Positions 24,534 through 37,994 of a DNA stretch of 64,000 nt are shown one piece after another. The notes under the pieces are model-generated. The model ran no database searches. It saw nothing but the letters and a program-made list of their open reading frames with translations, and had not been told where the DNA came from. Positions within the stretch are counted from its first letter, which is position 1, and each line of letters starts with the position of its first letter. Both the position numbers and the translations under genes were made by a program. The DNA comes from Holothuria scabra (lineage: Eukaryota > Echinodermata > Holothuroidea > Aspidochirotida > Holothuriidae), in contig CM074179.1 of the NCBI GenBank assembly GCA_037179385.1, forward strand, positions 75,443,719 to 75,507,718. Direction: 5' to 3'.

Positions 24534-25022
24534 CTGCTATTGTGCTTAGTTCTCCAGATCATCAATGGAGTTGGGAAAACAAACTGGTGACCTACAACTG
24601 GAGTAGAGGCAGCGGCCAGGGTTGTCACCATGCTGGGCAGCACCGTGGAAAGTACTACCTATCTCTCAAAAATTCCACTTGGTATCGTCCATTAATATCA
24701 GCATCACAGCCCAGCACAAATTTCTTATCCTAGCTGAATAAAATTATTAGATTCCTTCAGCATCCAGTGAAAATTCCTGCTTTCTTGTAAGCACTCCCCA
24801 ATCTGCAAAAATTTTTCATACGGGGGATGGGACAGTGACTCCCCTAAGACTGCTCCCTTAGGACGGTGATCACAAATTACCCAGCTGTTAAAATGGTCTG
24901 GTGTAAACCCTGGTAGTGGCCACCCAAACTTAGTGTTAACTATGCCAGTAAAGTTAGTAAACCCACCCAACCATTTTCAATTCCTAAAGAAAAATTGATG
25001 ATCAAATTCCATCTAACTAGGT
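24534..25022 (+). mobile_element. SINE body and tail, split by a MITE
   Basis: The left part matches the body of the SINE at 59153-59402 (ATCAATGGAG, GGAAAACAAACT, CTACAACTGGA). The right part, after the MITE at 24617-24912, carries the tail motif CCATCTAACTA. The tRNA-like head is missing or unrecognisable. Confidence 0.5.
24617..24912. mobile_element. hAT-like MITE with 8-bp target duplication, inserted in a SINE
   Basis: 296 bp from CAGGGTTGTCACCA to the inverted end GGTGTAAACCCTG. Flanks are GCAGCGGC (24609-24616) and GTAGTGGC (24913-24920), an 8-bp duplication differing by two C/T changes. It is the same family as 53797-54075, sharing AGCATCAC, GCCCAGCACAAATTTCTTA and CAAAAATTTTTCA. Confidence 0.75.
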
Positions 25023-26179
25023 GTCAAGTATCAACCACTTCATGTACTTTCACCAACCCTACCTATACTTTCGTGCCATAATTTAAATATTTTCACTGTC
25101 AAAATTAGTCGAAATATTGCTCACTTTTGCAATAAGATTTTATCACATATTGTTCTGTCAGTTTGTTGCGGTCAATTATGAAACCTGTTTGACAAAAATG
25201 GACAAGAGAAGTTCCTTGCCCCTAGGATATTTCAGCAAAAATGGGAGTTCGAAAGCTGTTGAATGCAAATGAAGCATTCACTCTGGGTCTTTATCAAATT
25301 CCCAGATGAGAAATTTTATGATTACTTGAAGTGGAAAATGAGCTAGGTTCAAGGTTTTAGTTTGAAATGAGTCATAGGTTCAAAGTTTAATAAAGATTGA
25401 TCAAATAGAGAAGAAAATAGATGAGAGGGGAGAACTAGTGAGATTGACAAATTAGTTTGCAAATGCCATACCCAGTCATGAAAACCGAAGGAAAAAAATG
25501 GTGGACTTCATCTTATGAATATAACATGAAAAGTTTTTGTTATCCTTGGGAGTTGCTTTTTGAGGTTTTTTTTTTTTTTTTTTTGAAGAAACATTTTTTT
25601 GATGGAGAGAAATAGCATTTATTTTATTCCATAATCACATATAAAAGAAAATATTGCATTTGTTTTGCAAGAAAAATGTATCCTTTTAAAACTAATATTT
25701 GTTGACACAGATTGATAGATTATCAAGAATAAAGCAGCATGGTAGCTTTCTTTTCAAGAAATAAGTTCCCCACAGATAGAAATTCAGTTGTTTGTTGTTC
25801 AAGAATTATTTGTTCACCCAAAATTTCAACATTTCAAATGATGCAATGTCCATGGCTCTTCTTGTGCATAGTATTTGGAAGAGATGTAGCTATTGCTGGG
25901 GTTTATGGTTAAGATTGAATTGTTGGATGGTGTCTGAGCCATTTTCCTTGTAACTCTGTGCTGGAGCATTTTAAACACAATATTCCCCTTTACACTGCAA
26001 ATCTATTCAGGTTCCAACCTTTAAATAATTCTGTATGTTTTCTTTTAAACATTATCTCTCCACCCCTAGCTACTGCACCTCTTTTGGACCAAAAAGTGAT
26101 TTGCCATTTAAGATAATTTTTAACATATTTGAAGGTCACTTTACTCAGGAAGATGTTTGGTGATCTCTGCTTCTGTAAC

Positions 26180-26483
26180 TTAAAGACCCAATTCTCTCAT
26201 CCCAAACAGTACCAATTCTCCTAACCTTCTTAATTAAGCCCCAACCACAATTGTCTGAAATTCATCCTCATCCAGACACAATCTCATTTTATTGCTTCAG
26301 GGTGAATATAGAAAGCTCAATGTGTATAATCAAAACACTATCAGAACAGTTTAGGCTGTGTATTACAAGCTTTGATACTCTGCATTGTTTGAATTAGCAG
26401 TCAATCAAAAAGCTGAGCCAATTGAGAGTTTTGGTTACCCTATACTAGAAGTGGAATTTGGGTTGAGAGGATTGTCCCTTTAA
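26180..26483 (+). mobile_element. TTAA-flanked MITE, family 2, copy 2
   Basis: Same structure as 9967-10271, TTAA to TTAA, about 304 bp. It is followed directly by a shortened relative (about 26480-26600) that repeats the start TTAAAGACCTAATCCTG and the later motif TGTCAATCAAAGAGCTG, as if a deletion derivative sat head to tail with it. Confidence 0.72.
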
Positions 26484-28959
26484 AGACCTAATCCTGCAGT
26501 ACTGCATGCATGTTTTTAACTTACTGTCAATCAAAGAGCTGTATTAATGGAAGATTTCTTTACACAAGTGTTTCAGTTTGGCCCTACAGCATGGGTCAAA
26601 GTTCTCTGCCAACCAAATTAGTTTTCTCTGAGTCAATTTTTTTGGCTAGAGGGAGACATAAAACTTTTCAGTGATACTCAGAATCTTATTTGTGTTTGTG
26701 GTCGTGAAGTTCAAACATTGATTGATACATGAAATTCTGTATCAGTCATAGGATAATGATGAATATCTCGCCACCTTTTCAAAGAAGTGACTAAAACGAT
26801 CATATAAGAAACATATGACAGGAACTGACTTAATGCAGCAATCTAATCTTCCATGCCCATATTTTGATAACATTTCACTGTATTAGCATAACATCAAAGT
26901 GAATGATAAACTCTTTCAATCTGTGGAGACTTCTTCAGGAAGTGATCCATCAAGTGTAAAGCATACTTTCCTTTTTTTTACTAAGCTCAAAATCCTTCCA
27001 AGTCTTCCAAGAAAAGTTAGTTTGGTTTTAGATTTGATGCATTTCTAGGCTAATAGCAATTGACTTTGAGCATTTTGATGGGGGGGGGGGAGGAGGGGGA
27101 GGTGAGGTTGAAAGGGGTAGGGTCACTTATGGGCTGGTTGGGTTTTCAGGCAAAAGGGGGATACTCTGAAATACAAAGGTTTGTATAAATATATAAAGTA
27201 CTTCAATATGTCCTACAAGCCAAACCAAAACAAGTGAGATGGATGTTTTGTGAAATTACAGAAAATTATTTTAGTAAGAAGTTTTTTAAAGGTTAGGTCT
27301 GGCTGGGCTGGATGCCTAGAAAACGAGGAGCATGGCCAGAATTGTTGGGGGAGGGGGTAGGGGGGGAAATAAAATCAGGCAGACTATATGTGCAGCATCA
27401 CTGACCATAATTAGCATACAAGAAAATTCAAGATTGTGACTGAAAATGCCCCTGGATCACTACAGATTGCACTCCACAGTTGAACCTATACATATGGGAA
27501 ACATTAGAGGTATATGGAATACATTGAAAGATGCCAAGAGAGTGTCCAAGGAGGTTTTGACTGTCCCTTCTACCCATCTATGGCTATACACCTGTAGGAA
27601 CTCAGTACAGGAAACTTCTAGTAACCTATGTAGCAGATAAGGCAGTTTTACATACTTGTAACTAGGTCAGAGATGTATTGCTTTTAACATGAAATTACAT
27701 CAGAAGGACACTGGGATATTCTTCAAGCAGTCAATTCTAGCTTGAGTCCAGACAAGACACTGCCCACTGATAACTAATCATGATGTCATATTACAAGAAT
27801 AGAACACACCACTTCTGTAATTGGATGCCTTTGCTTGGCAGGTGGTGTTGAAAGTTCCTGATTGTATTTCATTTTGTTTATGTGCAGTCCAACTAAATTT
27901 GAAACTTGACCTCTGCCCTTATAGTGAAGAAATGCCATTTATGGAATAGATGTGTGGGTGTGTAAGTTTTGTGCACCAGTGGCATCAGACCATGCAAGCA
28001 CTTTGTAATGCACATGACCATATGTAGCCTTCATAGCAAGTGTCAAATATACCCTCTTCTTTTGACTACTTACTCTGAACAGTGCAGCCAAAACAGGTGC
28101 AGAAAGTAATACATGTGTGCCAAGCAGGCAAGACCAAATGTAGCCATATTGCACGCTTTTTCTACAACAGTTTATTCCATTCAGTTTGGGAAATTAGATT
28201 GGAGAAATCCCCCACGGAAAAATTGAAGCAAAAACCACTCAAGTTGAAAATGAGTTTTCAAGAAATCCACACATGTGGAAAATGAATCAAGACCGGGAGT
28301 GAATTCCTTGGGAATGTTTAGTTGTTAACCAAAAGTTGTCAAAAGTTGGTGAGAGAGGAGAATGGACTAGACTGATGGAGAGGACTAGAAAACAAAACTA
28401 AAGGATGATAAAAACATATAATAACAACACTGATTGTTTAAAAAAAAGATGTGAAATTTTCCATTGAATAAAAAAGAAATTCTATCAACTTTTTTGTAAG
28501 TCCATGTGCTTTGGTTTTGGGGGATGATGGGATCGCTTGAGTTTGATAGAAGATAAAAAGGATAATAGAGTGACATTTTCAGACAATCACAGGTGCTGCT
28601 TGTTCCATCCATTTTCAAAGTAATGTGCATTGGCTGTTATTTTTCAAACGATCTTAATATAAAAAGAATATTGTGCGTCATTTTCAATTGTTACTGAACA
28701 TAAATGCCTAAAATAGCAGGTGTTATTTGCGTATCGAAATTGTCAGTGCATCAGAAGCTGCTACATCTGTGCTATATATGGTATAAACCTGTTACATAAA
28801 AGGCAAGTTGCGCCCTCTTTTTAACTCCACAGAAATTGACCCCCAATAATAATGAACCAGTCCATATTGTAACAACCTCTTAATCGTCTAAGATAAAGTT
28901 GCCATCATTGGCCGTTTGCCTCATTCGTATTGATTATTCATTATCTTTTTTTACACCAC

Positions 28960-29335
28960 CCTGCGAGATATGTTTATGTATGATTCTTCGTATGATCAAT
29001 ATTAATAAGATGACTCATACTTCCAGGATCAACAGGGATGCCCTCTGCACGCAAACTAGTTGACGGTGAATTGATAACAATCCCACAGCTGGGTTTATGA
29101 TCTTGTCTGTTGAAATTTCTCGTGTATCTAAACAGTACACTCGGGAACAAGCTTGGCAACGAAATGAACGAACGCTTCGTACTTAGCATGTAAGCGTGAA
29201 ATAAACCTCTTCGTTTACTTGTAATCGCGTGTTTTTCCTGGGTTCTGATAGGATTTCCTTTCAAAGAGGAGGGTATCGGCAAACTTTGGATTTGTTCCTA
29301 AATCCTAGTGACATTGTTGCGTTTTGCAAGCTAAG
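28960..29335 (+). promoter_or_regulatory. Candidate internal promoter and non-coding first exon
   Basis: A patch with clearly more CpG dinucleotides than its surroundings (for example CGAACGCTTCG, ATCGCGTG, TGACGG), ending in a near-consensus donor CTAAG|GTACGTAAGT at 29335/29336. An open frame crosses it but would end in the wrong phase for the exon at 43247 and has no family similarity. The simplest reading is a 5'UTR exon that could splice to 43247, giving a short RIPOR isoform started at a Met in that exon. This is inference from composition and one splice site. Confidence 0.3.
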
Positions 29336-29559
29336 GTACGTAAGTAAACACAATTTAAAGTGCACAGTATTTAATTGTGTAAACTTTATGCTAAGCCGTA
29401 TTGATCGATATTCTTTGTCATGAGTGATAAAGCTAACGGACCTTTTGTGTTTGTCGATGTACTCCCAATTCAATTGTGGTAACTAAATCTTGTTAAGGAT
29501 TGTAAAAGTGGGGTTGGAGTTGTGGGAATGAGCCACTGCTAATCTAACATGCAAGTTTG

Positions 29560-30060
29560 GGATAGGCCTAGGCCTAAGTTAGGCCTTAGTCACAAGTCCG
29601 TAAAGTTGTTAGGCCTACGTTAACGTAGCCTAACTCACTGTTGGGCCTAACGTTGCAGTTGGTCTAACATTAACAACAGTAACAGGCCCAGTCCTAGAAG
29701 TTAGGCTAGGTTCCGGCCTATTCCAAATCTTACGAGGTCGTTTTGTTTGTCTGAGCTAACGTTAGGCCCTGGGGCCCATGCCTTAGGCCTAGGTCTAGTC
29801 CTTGAACAGGGCATTATGGTACGACCATATAACGGTAGAATGCAGAGTAAAACAAGGTGGGTGTGGGCCTAGCTATAGGCCTAGCATAGAGTCCTGGCTA
29901 TACATAGTTGTATGTATTCTCTGGGTATGGAAACCATGCAATTAGTTCTGTAATCTTAAGTTTTTAACTTTAACACCACGCCAAACTGGCATTGCATGGC
30001 ATGGATTCAGTCTGACTGCCTACTGTTTGCAAGACGCTAGGCCTATTGAGTTTCAGGTGC
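29560..30060. repeat. TAGGCCTA-rich patch
   Basis: GGCCTA or its complement TAGGCC occurs over and over without fixed period (TAGGCCTAGGCCTAAG, GTTAGGCCTACG, TATAGGCCTAGC). Begins about 220 bp past the donor at 29335. Unlike the surrounding intron it is GC-rich and self-complementary. Confidence 0.5.
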
Positions 30061-31520
30061 ACATTAGGTTTTTCTCATTTTGACAGGGCATGATACTGTA
30101 ACTTGGAAATAAATCTTCTGCCCGAAGAAAACACTATGCTGCAAACTGGGAATAGAGCACACTGTGTATGCAAAAAGCCGGAAAATCATGACATTCATGC
30201 ACATATTCCTTACCGCTGCCCAGCATCAGTTTCAAAATCATCCACTAGTATTGCAGAATGTTAGGCCTAGCTAGATAAGACCAAGACATTGTCAGTGAAA
30301 GGCATGACTAAGCCTACCTGTTTGATAGAACTTACAGTTTCATATTAAGTACCAGTAGCCTAAGCCTGGGTTGTCATGTTCACAGGAGCCTGGCGTGTAT
30401 TATGTTGTCAGCCTACCATATAAATGCCCCTCGACTTTCAGCCGTTTAAAGTAGACCTAGGCCTATCCTATAATTTAAAGTAACAGTATGAAGTGAGAAG
30501 GAGGAGTGGATAAGGTCAACATGTTCACAATATTTTAGTGGGCACTGTAGCTGGAATCAGCTAGTACATCCCTTGAACATGTAATTAATCTCAAATATTT
30601 GCAATCCTTTAGCGATTTATCACTTTTACCATGTCTGTGAAGCTAGCTCCAAATATTAAATCGGAACTTACCTCAGTGTCAGTAGACTAGAACAAGACGT
30701 GTGTGTTATGCTTAATGGTAGGACCTACTCTACATATAAATCCTCAGCCGTACTGATTTAAACATCACAATGCTCAAACATTTATACATAATATGATACC
30801 AAATTTTCTATGAACAAGCTATGTATAACATCTACCTTTCTTGGCCAGCCATTCTTCAATTAAAGTACAGCAAAAAGGTGAAACTTGGGGTGAAAATTGA
30901 ATGTAACACTAAGTGAATTTGAAGACTTAATGGCACACTCAGTCAACAGATCAGCATATCATATGACTGAGTTTAAAAAGTGTAAAAAATGAACAAGCAG
31001 AAATATGCAATGCGAAAGGGATCCTACAAAAATGTTACATATCAATGTAAATTGTTCAATTTTGGGGAAACAAACATTTTGTACACTTAAAGTGGCTCAT
31101 TGAGTTGGTTCATGAAATTCAACAACAAATTTTTCCAAACCTATTGAGTTTTCTTCACATACCAATGACAAATGGTCTGTCTTCGGCCTTACTCACAAAT
31201 AACTGTTTTATGAGTGAGTGCTCAATGGTTCAAGTCAGTTTTCAAAAATTTGTGACCACTGACCAGACACTTTTTCAAATTATGTACAAAACCATTACAA
31301 GTCAGGATACAAGAAAATTCAAAATTTTAGCATTTTATGTGACTTTTGGACTTGAAACTTGACTTGTTATGCTAACTATAGGCACTGCTATGTGATAATG
31401 ACTCTTTGAGACTCTCATTCACTTATCGATTTTAACTCAATGAGCCTCTTTAAAATAAGTTTTTCATCTTAATGAGGTTGGCAATGGTTTTTAAATCTGA
31501 ACAAGAAAATTAATCATGGT

Positions 31521-31824
31521 GTAAAGACCTGATCCTCTCACCCCAAACACCAATTCACCCAACTTTCTTCCTTAAGTCCAGCTCCCACATTTGTCTAGAA
31601 TTCATCCACATCCAGACACAACCTCGGTTTAAATTTTGCTTCAGGGTGAGTTCAAGGCCTCGTGTATGATCAAAACACTCTCAATACAGTTCATGCTGTG
31701 TAAATATAGCTTTGCTGCTCAACATTGTTTGAACTAGCTGTCAATCAAAGAGGTGAGCCAATAGATAATTTCAGTAGACTGTTACAGAAAGTGCAGTTCA
31801 GAGGTGAGAGGACGTGCCTTTTAA
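31521..31824 (+). mobile_element. TTAA-flanked MITE, family 2, diverged copy 3
   Basis: Shares CTCTCACCCCAAACACC, ATCCACATCCAGACACAACC, TGTCAATCAAAGAGGTGAG and a right end TTTTAA. The left TTAA has decayed to GTAA. Confidence 0.65.
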
Positions 31825-34800
31825 GGAAATTCTGAAATTTGCCTGCGGGAAAGTACTGCAATGTGTGGAGGTGCTACACAACTTACAAAGTCATAATGTT
31901 GAGATATTTTGGACAGTGTTCAAGGACTCAAACAGATTAAAAACAAAATGTTCATAGCATTAATTGACCAACCCGTCCACCTGTATACCATTTGAGTAAT
32001 TCTTGAAACAAGCTTGCCACTCCAACATTAGCAGCAATGAGCTCTCTGAGTGAAAGAAATCTCGGCTGAGGTATAAAACTTTCAAGATGGTAGTTGGGTG
32101 GGTGGAAAATGTTTAAACTGTTCATTGATGCTGTAAATTCCGTTGAATACAGGTAAAGTGAAAAACAGCTGCTATAATCATTATTCGTAAGCAGAGTTTT
32201 ACTTTATACTAAATAACCACTCATGATATTTGTGGTTAAGTGATTAATGTGATAATTTATGTTATCACAGCCCTACAGTATGTATGTAAACTACTGTAAC
32301 AGCCAAGGAAGCCCCTGCTGGCCTGCAGTATGCTAGGCAAAGTTGTACTTTTCCTTCCAGAAATTGTAACATACTGTACACCATGGAAGTAGTACTTCCA
32401 TGCCTAAACATCAAGCTGAGAGTCCTGCCCTACAAATTACAATATGCATGGCAAATTGCACATGTAACTTGCATAAACAGCACAATTATGTTCTGTTTCC
32501 TTTTTCTCTCTCTGTTATGATCTCATGATTTGTGCTTTCTAAAGAGAAATGTTTGTGTGAAGCATACAATGGTAAAAAAACATAGTTAACCATAAAAATA
32601 GAATCATCTCTTTGTTTCAACTGGGTAAGTTCAAAATGGTGACCTTTTAAAGTACAGCATACCCCTCAAAGTACAACAAACCCTCATCTAGCCTCCCTTG
32701 TGATTCACCTACTGGGTCAACTTTAAGAATCAAAATGTGGAGTGTCTCATCCAAAGTAGCCCAACCGTCTCCCAAGGAGAAATTAACCTACAATTTACAT
32801 TTTTTCTTTAATTGTTGTCATTGTCTGTGGTTACTCTTGCATTAAAGCAAAGCAAGAGAATTTTTTACTGACCAGTGGTGCCAAAGGATTCAAACCAATG
32901 TTTACCCATCAAACAGCTTAGATGAAATTTGTATCACAAAATACAGTAAACATTCAAGAGGTTTGTATTAAGGTCATTGTACTTTTACAGGTAATTTACT
33001 GGCTAGTAAGTATCCATGGAGAGATGTTCACTTGACCAACAGTTTCCAGGAGTAAATCAACAGAGATAAAATGACTGTCCAGCTGCTTGCCTAAATGGTT
33101 ATAAGATAATTTGTTTATTTAAATACTTGAGTCAGAGGTTATTCCAGTCCAATTTTTATGTAGACCTGTCTGAAACCAACCCAAGGCTTTTCATTTCTGG
33201 CTTCTAATTTAAGGTCATTTTAATTTTGATGAAAACTTATGAGATAGTTAGTTTATTCTTTGTAGTGCATGCTTTGTAGTACTTGTGTAGGTGAACTGTA
33301 ACAGGTCCAAATGCACTGGGGGGGGTGTAATTTATCAGGCTGGGCCAAGTGTGTTAAAAGTGAAATTTTAAAATCATCAGCAAACTTGAGCTGCGTAGTG
33401 GTTCATGGGGGGGGGGGGGGGGGGAGAGGGGATGAGGGCAAAATTTTAGAGGAATACTGTTTAATGGAGTACTGTACTGTACTCTGAAACTTTACACACA
33501 AATCAGGAGTAGGAAAATAATGCATGTCCATTTCTCTGCAAAGCCTGTACTTTTAATGTGTTAGAAGAACAAAGGATGAAATTTGTTGAAACTGCACAAT
33601 TTCAACACAGGAAAGGTAAACATAGAAAATGTTACTTTTGCAATTTTACTCTGAGAAGGTAAATAGTGTCATATGTTTTTAAAGCAAAGGATAACAAAAG
33701 ATGGAATTTCAACCAATCACAATAAGGCAAACAATGTCTTTTTAAAATAAAATGTAAATTAATCATTTCTTTCCTTGGTGAATTAATTAAATGTAGATAA
33801 GGCAAGATTGTGCTTTTTTTTTTTTTTTTTATTTTTTTAAATTTTAATTGTTTCCATGAAGCTATACCTTTGCATGCTGTTGGTAACTTTGGTCTAGCTT
33901 TTCCCTCCTCCCTCTTTCTTAAGAGCAGATAAATTTATTCTAACTGGTGGTTATATTGTCAAGTCACTTGTGTATTTCTTGTACCCAACTGCCCATACTG
34001 GCCAGTAAGATTTGATGACTCTCCCCAAAGATTGTCTTCTGGGCATATATTTTCAGAAACTTGTGTAAAATGTGGTGGAGACAGAAATCTTCTTTTATGC
34101 AGTTAATGATGATGGAAAGTTGGTTTTTTGTGGGACGTAAAATAATTTTCACATTGAAAAGGGCAATGTAAGCAGTTGCCCAAGACTTATTTTGTGACAA
34201 CAGACAGTTCTACAGATTTCATATTTTTCTATCAATTAGACCATACACTTGGATCCATATTGGTGAGACTGCTTGTGGTGCTGATAGCAGGGACAAAATA
34301 AGTGTGTAACTTTTATCTGCAAAAGTTGCGGCACTTGCTTATACTAATGACTTATTATGAAATTGTTAAGTGACTTTTTACTACTCAATTCTCTTCCACT
34401 AATTTTGTCCCGTGTGATACTGTAGCCCTGTATTGTACATAGCTGTATCAGCTAGCCTATTGTACCTGTGCCTGTAGTTTTCTCTGAAAAGAACATTCTT
34501 GAACCTATATTGGTTTTTTGCATAAAGACTGCTGGCTTTCCCATATCTAGTGTTGTATTACTAATTTGGATAGACTGAAAGGGGATTCATTGGGGAGGGG
34601 GGGGGGATATTGCATGACACTGTTACAATGGATGTCATTCCAAGATTGTTTATCAATTGTGTGGAAAAATCATTTGTTAGTGTGCAAAATAAGCATGTTT
34701 TTGCAAGAAAATATGTAGAAAGGGAGTTTCCCTACTCGTGGCAAAATTTGAATGTAGCACGTGATTTGGAAACATAACTATATATGTTACCTTCCTTCTT

Positions 34801-35204
34801 AATGTCAGCTACATCTGATTACAAGGGTTTTTTCCCAAATTTAGCTGACTTGATTGTTGGAAAGTTTTTGATTGGATGCTTAGTGTAAAGCTACAGCAAT
34901 GTATGCTTAGCTTCTAATTATTCTCTGAAAGATGCATCACATCAAAAAATGTAGGCTATTTTTCTTCACCACAGAAAAACAAGCTTTGAGTAGGGTTACC
35001 ATATTCATTTTGCAAAAAGGAGGACAGTAAATCTCAGCCTGGGGGATGAGTCTAATGTGAAAGGGTGTCCTGCTCTCCATTGGATATTTGTGGGATTTGA
35101 CAGGCATTTGGAAGGAAAATGAAGAGGTTTGGAAAGAAAGATAATTTTCAGGAGATAGATGAAGGTCCCCTGGAAATAGATAATGTGAAGGGAAAATTTA
35201 TTAC

Positions 35205-35345
35205 CCCATTCTGAAATAGTCAAATAGACTTAGTTCTATTTCATGAATGGCTCTAATTCAGAATCATGTGACAGTATTTTACTCCTCAATTGTGAACAAA
35301 AAATAACTTCTTTGTTTACATTGATGCAGTATGCCCCTTTATATT
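35205..35345 (+). repeat. Fragment of a family 1-like MITE
   Basis: TTCATGAATGGCTCTAATTC, CATGTGACAGTATTTT and AATAACTTCTTTGTTTAC follow the family-1 order in degenerate form. The ends are not definable. Confidence 0.4.
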
Positions 35346-35513
35346 AATTTTTCTTGCAAGGGTAGTAATTGCTTTTAAATGGTTCCAAGAAACTTTCAGT
35401 TTCTAAACATTTGCCAAACTACATAGTACTGTAAACTACTGTAGGTTAAGGGTTTTAAGTCCTATGACTGATTTAAAGGGGATAAACAAAGATTTGGATT
35501 AGCATAGACCCTA

Positions 35514-35660
35514 ATTTCCAAATTACAATTACAAAGGATTGTGGGATAGTGTTTTGGTGTTTGTAATTTTTGTCAATGGCATTTTACTGTGGTGAAAATT
35601 GACGTACACCCAAAACTCTATCCCACAATTCATTGTAATTGCTATTTGGAAATAGGTCTA
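35514..35660. repeat. Foldback (long inverted repeat) element
   Basis: ATTTCCAAATTACAATTACA ... GATTGTGGGATAGTGTTTTGG on the left is mirrored by CCAAAACTCTATCCCACAAT ... TGTAATTGCTATTTGGAAAT on the right, around CAATGGCATTTTACTGTGG. A diverged relative lies at about 58020-58160 (CAATGGCATCTTACTGTGA). Confidence 0.65.
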
Positions 35661-37261
35661 TAGCTGCTGTCCCATTAATTACATGGTTGGTTCTTGAGAA
35701 ACACATGACCATACAGTGCAATACAACCATTATGGAACCAGTCATATTTCCCGCCAGACTTTTCTCTGATCCTGTGAGATTGGTTCCAAAATTAAGGTCT
35801 ATAAATGGAGGCTTGAATCCTCTCTTGGTACTCAGTTTAATACTATCTTGTCATGCCAGTATTTTGCTCTGGTATATATCGCTAAATGCTCAGTGTTGTA
35901 AAGTGATCACTGGTCTGTCATCTATTCATAATGTAGTTCTGGATGTGGAGTTTTTTGCATCTCGAGGGGATCAAGGGAATCATTTGACATTAATCTAATG
36001 TAAATCTAATATATTTACTTTGTAATTTACTAGACTGGAAACTGGCATCGTTTTCATAAAATCTAGGTGAGAGTACACAGCAGGAAGTGCTGTTTCATTT
36101 AACTTTATTAGATTATGAACGTCTTTTTCAAGGTGTGAAAAAAAAAAAGACACTTATCACAGTGATGAATTGAGTGATATTTGTGTAATCGCACTCCCAT
36201 GCCTCAAAATATTTAAGGTCTGCAGTAATGGTGATTCTTTTTTACTTTCTGAATTTTTAACACTTTATGCTAATGATAATGAGGGCTGATGTTCCACAGT
36301 TTGAATTGAGTCTTCTACTGAAATTTAGCTGTCATAGCTTTTCCGGATAGATACTTCTACTATTACGGAATCAATGTTTTGGTGGTTAAGCATGGCATTC
36401 CCATAATCCTTTGTTTCCAAAAACAATACAGTAAAAGAAAGCATCTACCACTCTCAACCATGATAAACCCTTATGCGGAATGTTATTTTTACTTGGAAAC
36501 TGTCAACAACAGAGTAGCTGATAGCTGATCTTTAAAATCGTTGAAGGTCAAAGGTCACCACAGAAATATTTTTCCATAATTTTGGGGGGAAGCACTTAAA
36601 GAAGACTATTACTACTTCAATTGACACCTGGAAACACTTGTGACAATCCAGAGTGTCTGAAAGTGGAATGGATTTGAACATAACTCACTGTACAATATAG
36701 TCAAGGATATTAATCTCAGACATATTTCGAGCAGACCGAAAGTATAATCATGCATGGCTACAATATGCTTGTGTACTTGTGAAGTTTTCTCAAATTGTGC
36801 AAGCAAGAATACTGCCCTGGACATTGTAGGCTTTCTTAGAATGGTAAACATGTACCTCAGTGCCACATAATCCAATTATCCAACTGTGTATAGATATCCA
36901 CCATGGTTCCCAACCAGAGGTGTACTCTACTAATTACTGTATGCCATGCATTGCTGGTACCTGCTAACACCATAGGAATGGAGGCATCTAAAGTAAATAT
37001 CAATACAGTATGGTGGCTTGGAGTGAAGTGGTATTGGTTGAGAGCAAAATAAATTTGGGTACCAGGAATTCAAAAATTTGGCAAGTTGGGGAATCACTGC
37101 TGTAGGCCAAGGAGAGTGCAGCTTCTTTTTCCTCACTTTCATTCAATCTTCATCCCTTCATTTTATCTTTTTGTTTCATTTAAAGCCAAACTGTAGCTAA
37201 AATTATTTTCATCTTGTATTTAGACTGTAATGCAATCTACTGATGCAACACACATTCACAA

Positions 37262-37495
37262 GTGATGCTCACCACTGGGGGAAAGGTTGGGAAGGAAGGA
37301 GTCTCTTTCCCAGAAAATTTGTATGTCTGTAGGGAATTTTGGCAATTGCACGAAGGGAAGTACCCCTTTTCTGTACATGAAACTATACAGAAAACTGTTG
37401 GAAATTTTACATCATTTTTGGGAAATAATTTTACTTTCTTCCTGGGAAATAAATAAATTTTTACACCCCTCTTAGGGAACAACATTTTGTTCACC
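37262..37495 (-). repeat. Inverted copy of the TTTCCCAGGAAG repeat
   Basis: TTACTTTCTTCCTGGGAAAT, TTCTGTACATGAAAC and GGGAAGGAAGGAGTCTC are complements of motifs in 11262-11455. Confidence 0.55.
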
Positions 37496-37690
37496 TGAAG
37501 ATACCATTGTGGATGCCACAGTTGGGTTCTTTCCTTAGTTAATCATAAAGGACCTACTCTATATTCATAATTTTATTTGTTCTACCAAGTCTTATCCCTA
37601 AGGAGTACAAACAAGAAATCACTATTTAAAGGCCTGTCCAACTTTGCTTAAGAAACTGTTTATAAATTTAACTGCCTGTTACAAAGAGGC

Positions 37691-37994
37691 TTAAATGTCC
37701 AGTTCCCTCACCCCAAACAGTACCAAATCTCCTAGCCTTCTTACTGAAGCCCCTCCCACAATTGTCTGAAATTCATCCTCATCCAGATACAATGTCAGTT
37801 TATTTCTTCAGGTGAATATAGAAAAACTCAATTTATATAATCAAAACAGGCTCAGTACCGTTCATGCTGTGTGAAATAAGCTTTGGTACTCTGCATTGTT
37901 TGAATTAGCCGTCAATCAAAGAGCTGAGCCAATTGAGAATTTCAGTACCCCCGTACCAAAATTGTAGTTTGGCGTGAGAGGTTTGGCCCTTTAA
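37691..37994 (+). mobile_element. TTAA-flanked MITE, family 2, copy 4, between 40-bp direct repeats
   Basis: Typical family-2 copy from TTAA to TTAA. Unlike the others it is flanked by a direct repeat of about 40 bp (about 37650-37690 and 37995-38035, sharing TTTATAAATTTAACTGCC and TGTTACAAAGAGGCT), far longer than a TTAA duplication. Confidence 0.75.

Noticed and set aside
29229..29423. 64-codon frame at the CpG-rich patch
   Set aside because: It starts at GTG, crosses the donor at 29335 in a phase that does not fit the next RIPOR exon, and shows no similarity. The patch is kept only as a possible non-coding exon.
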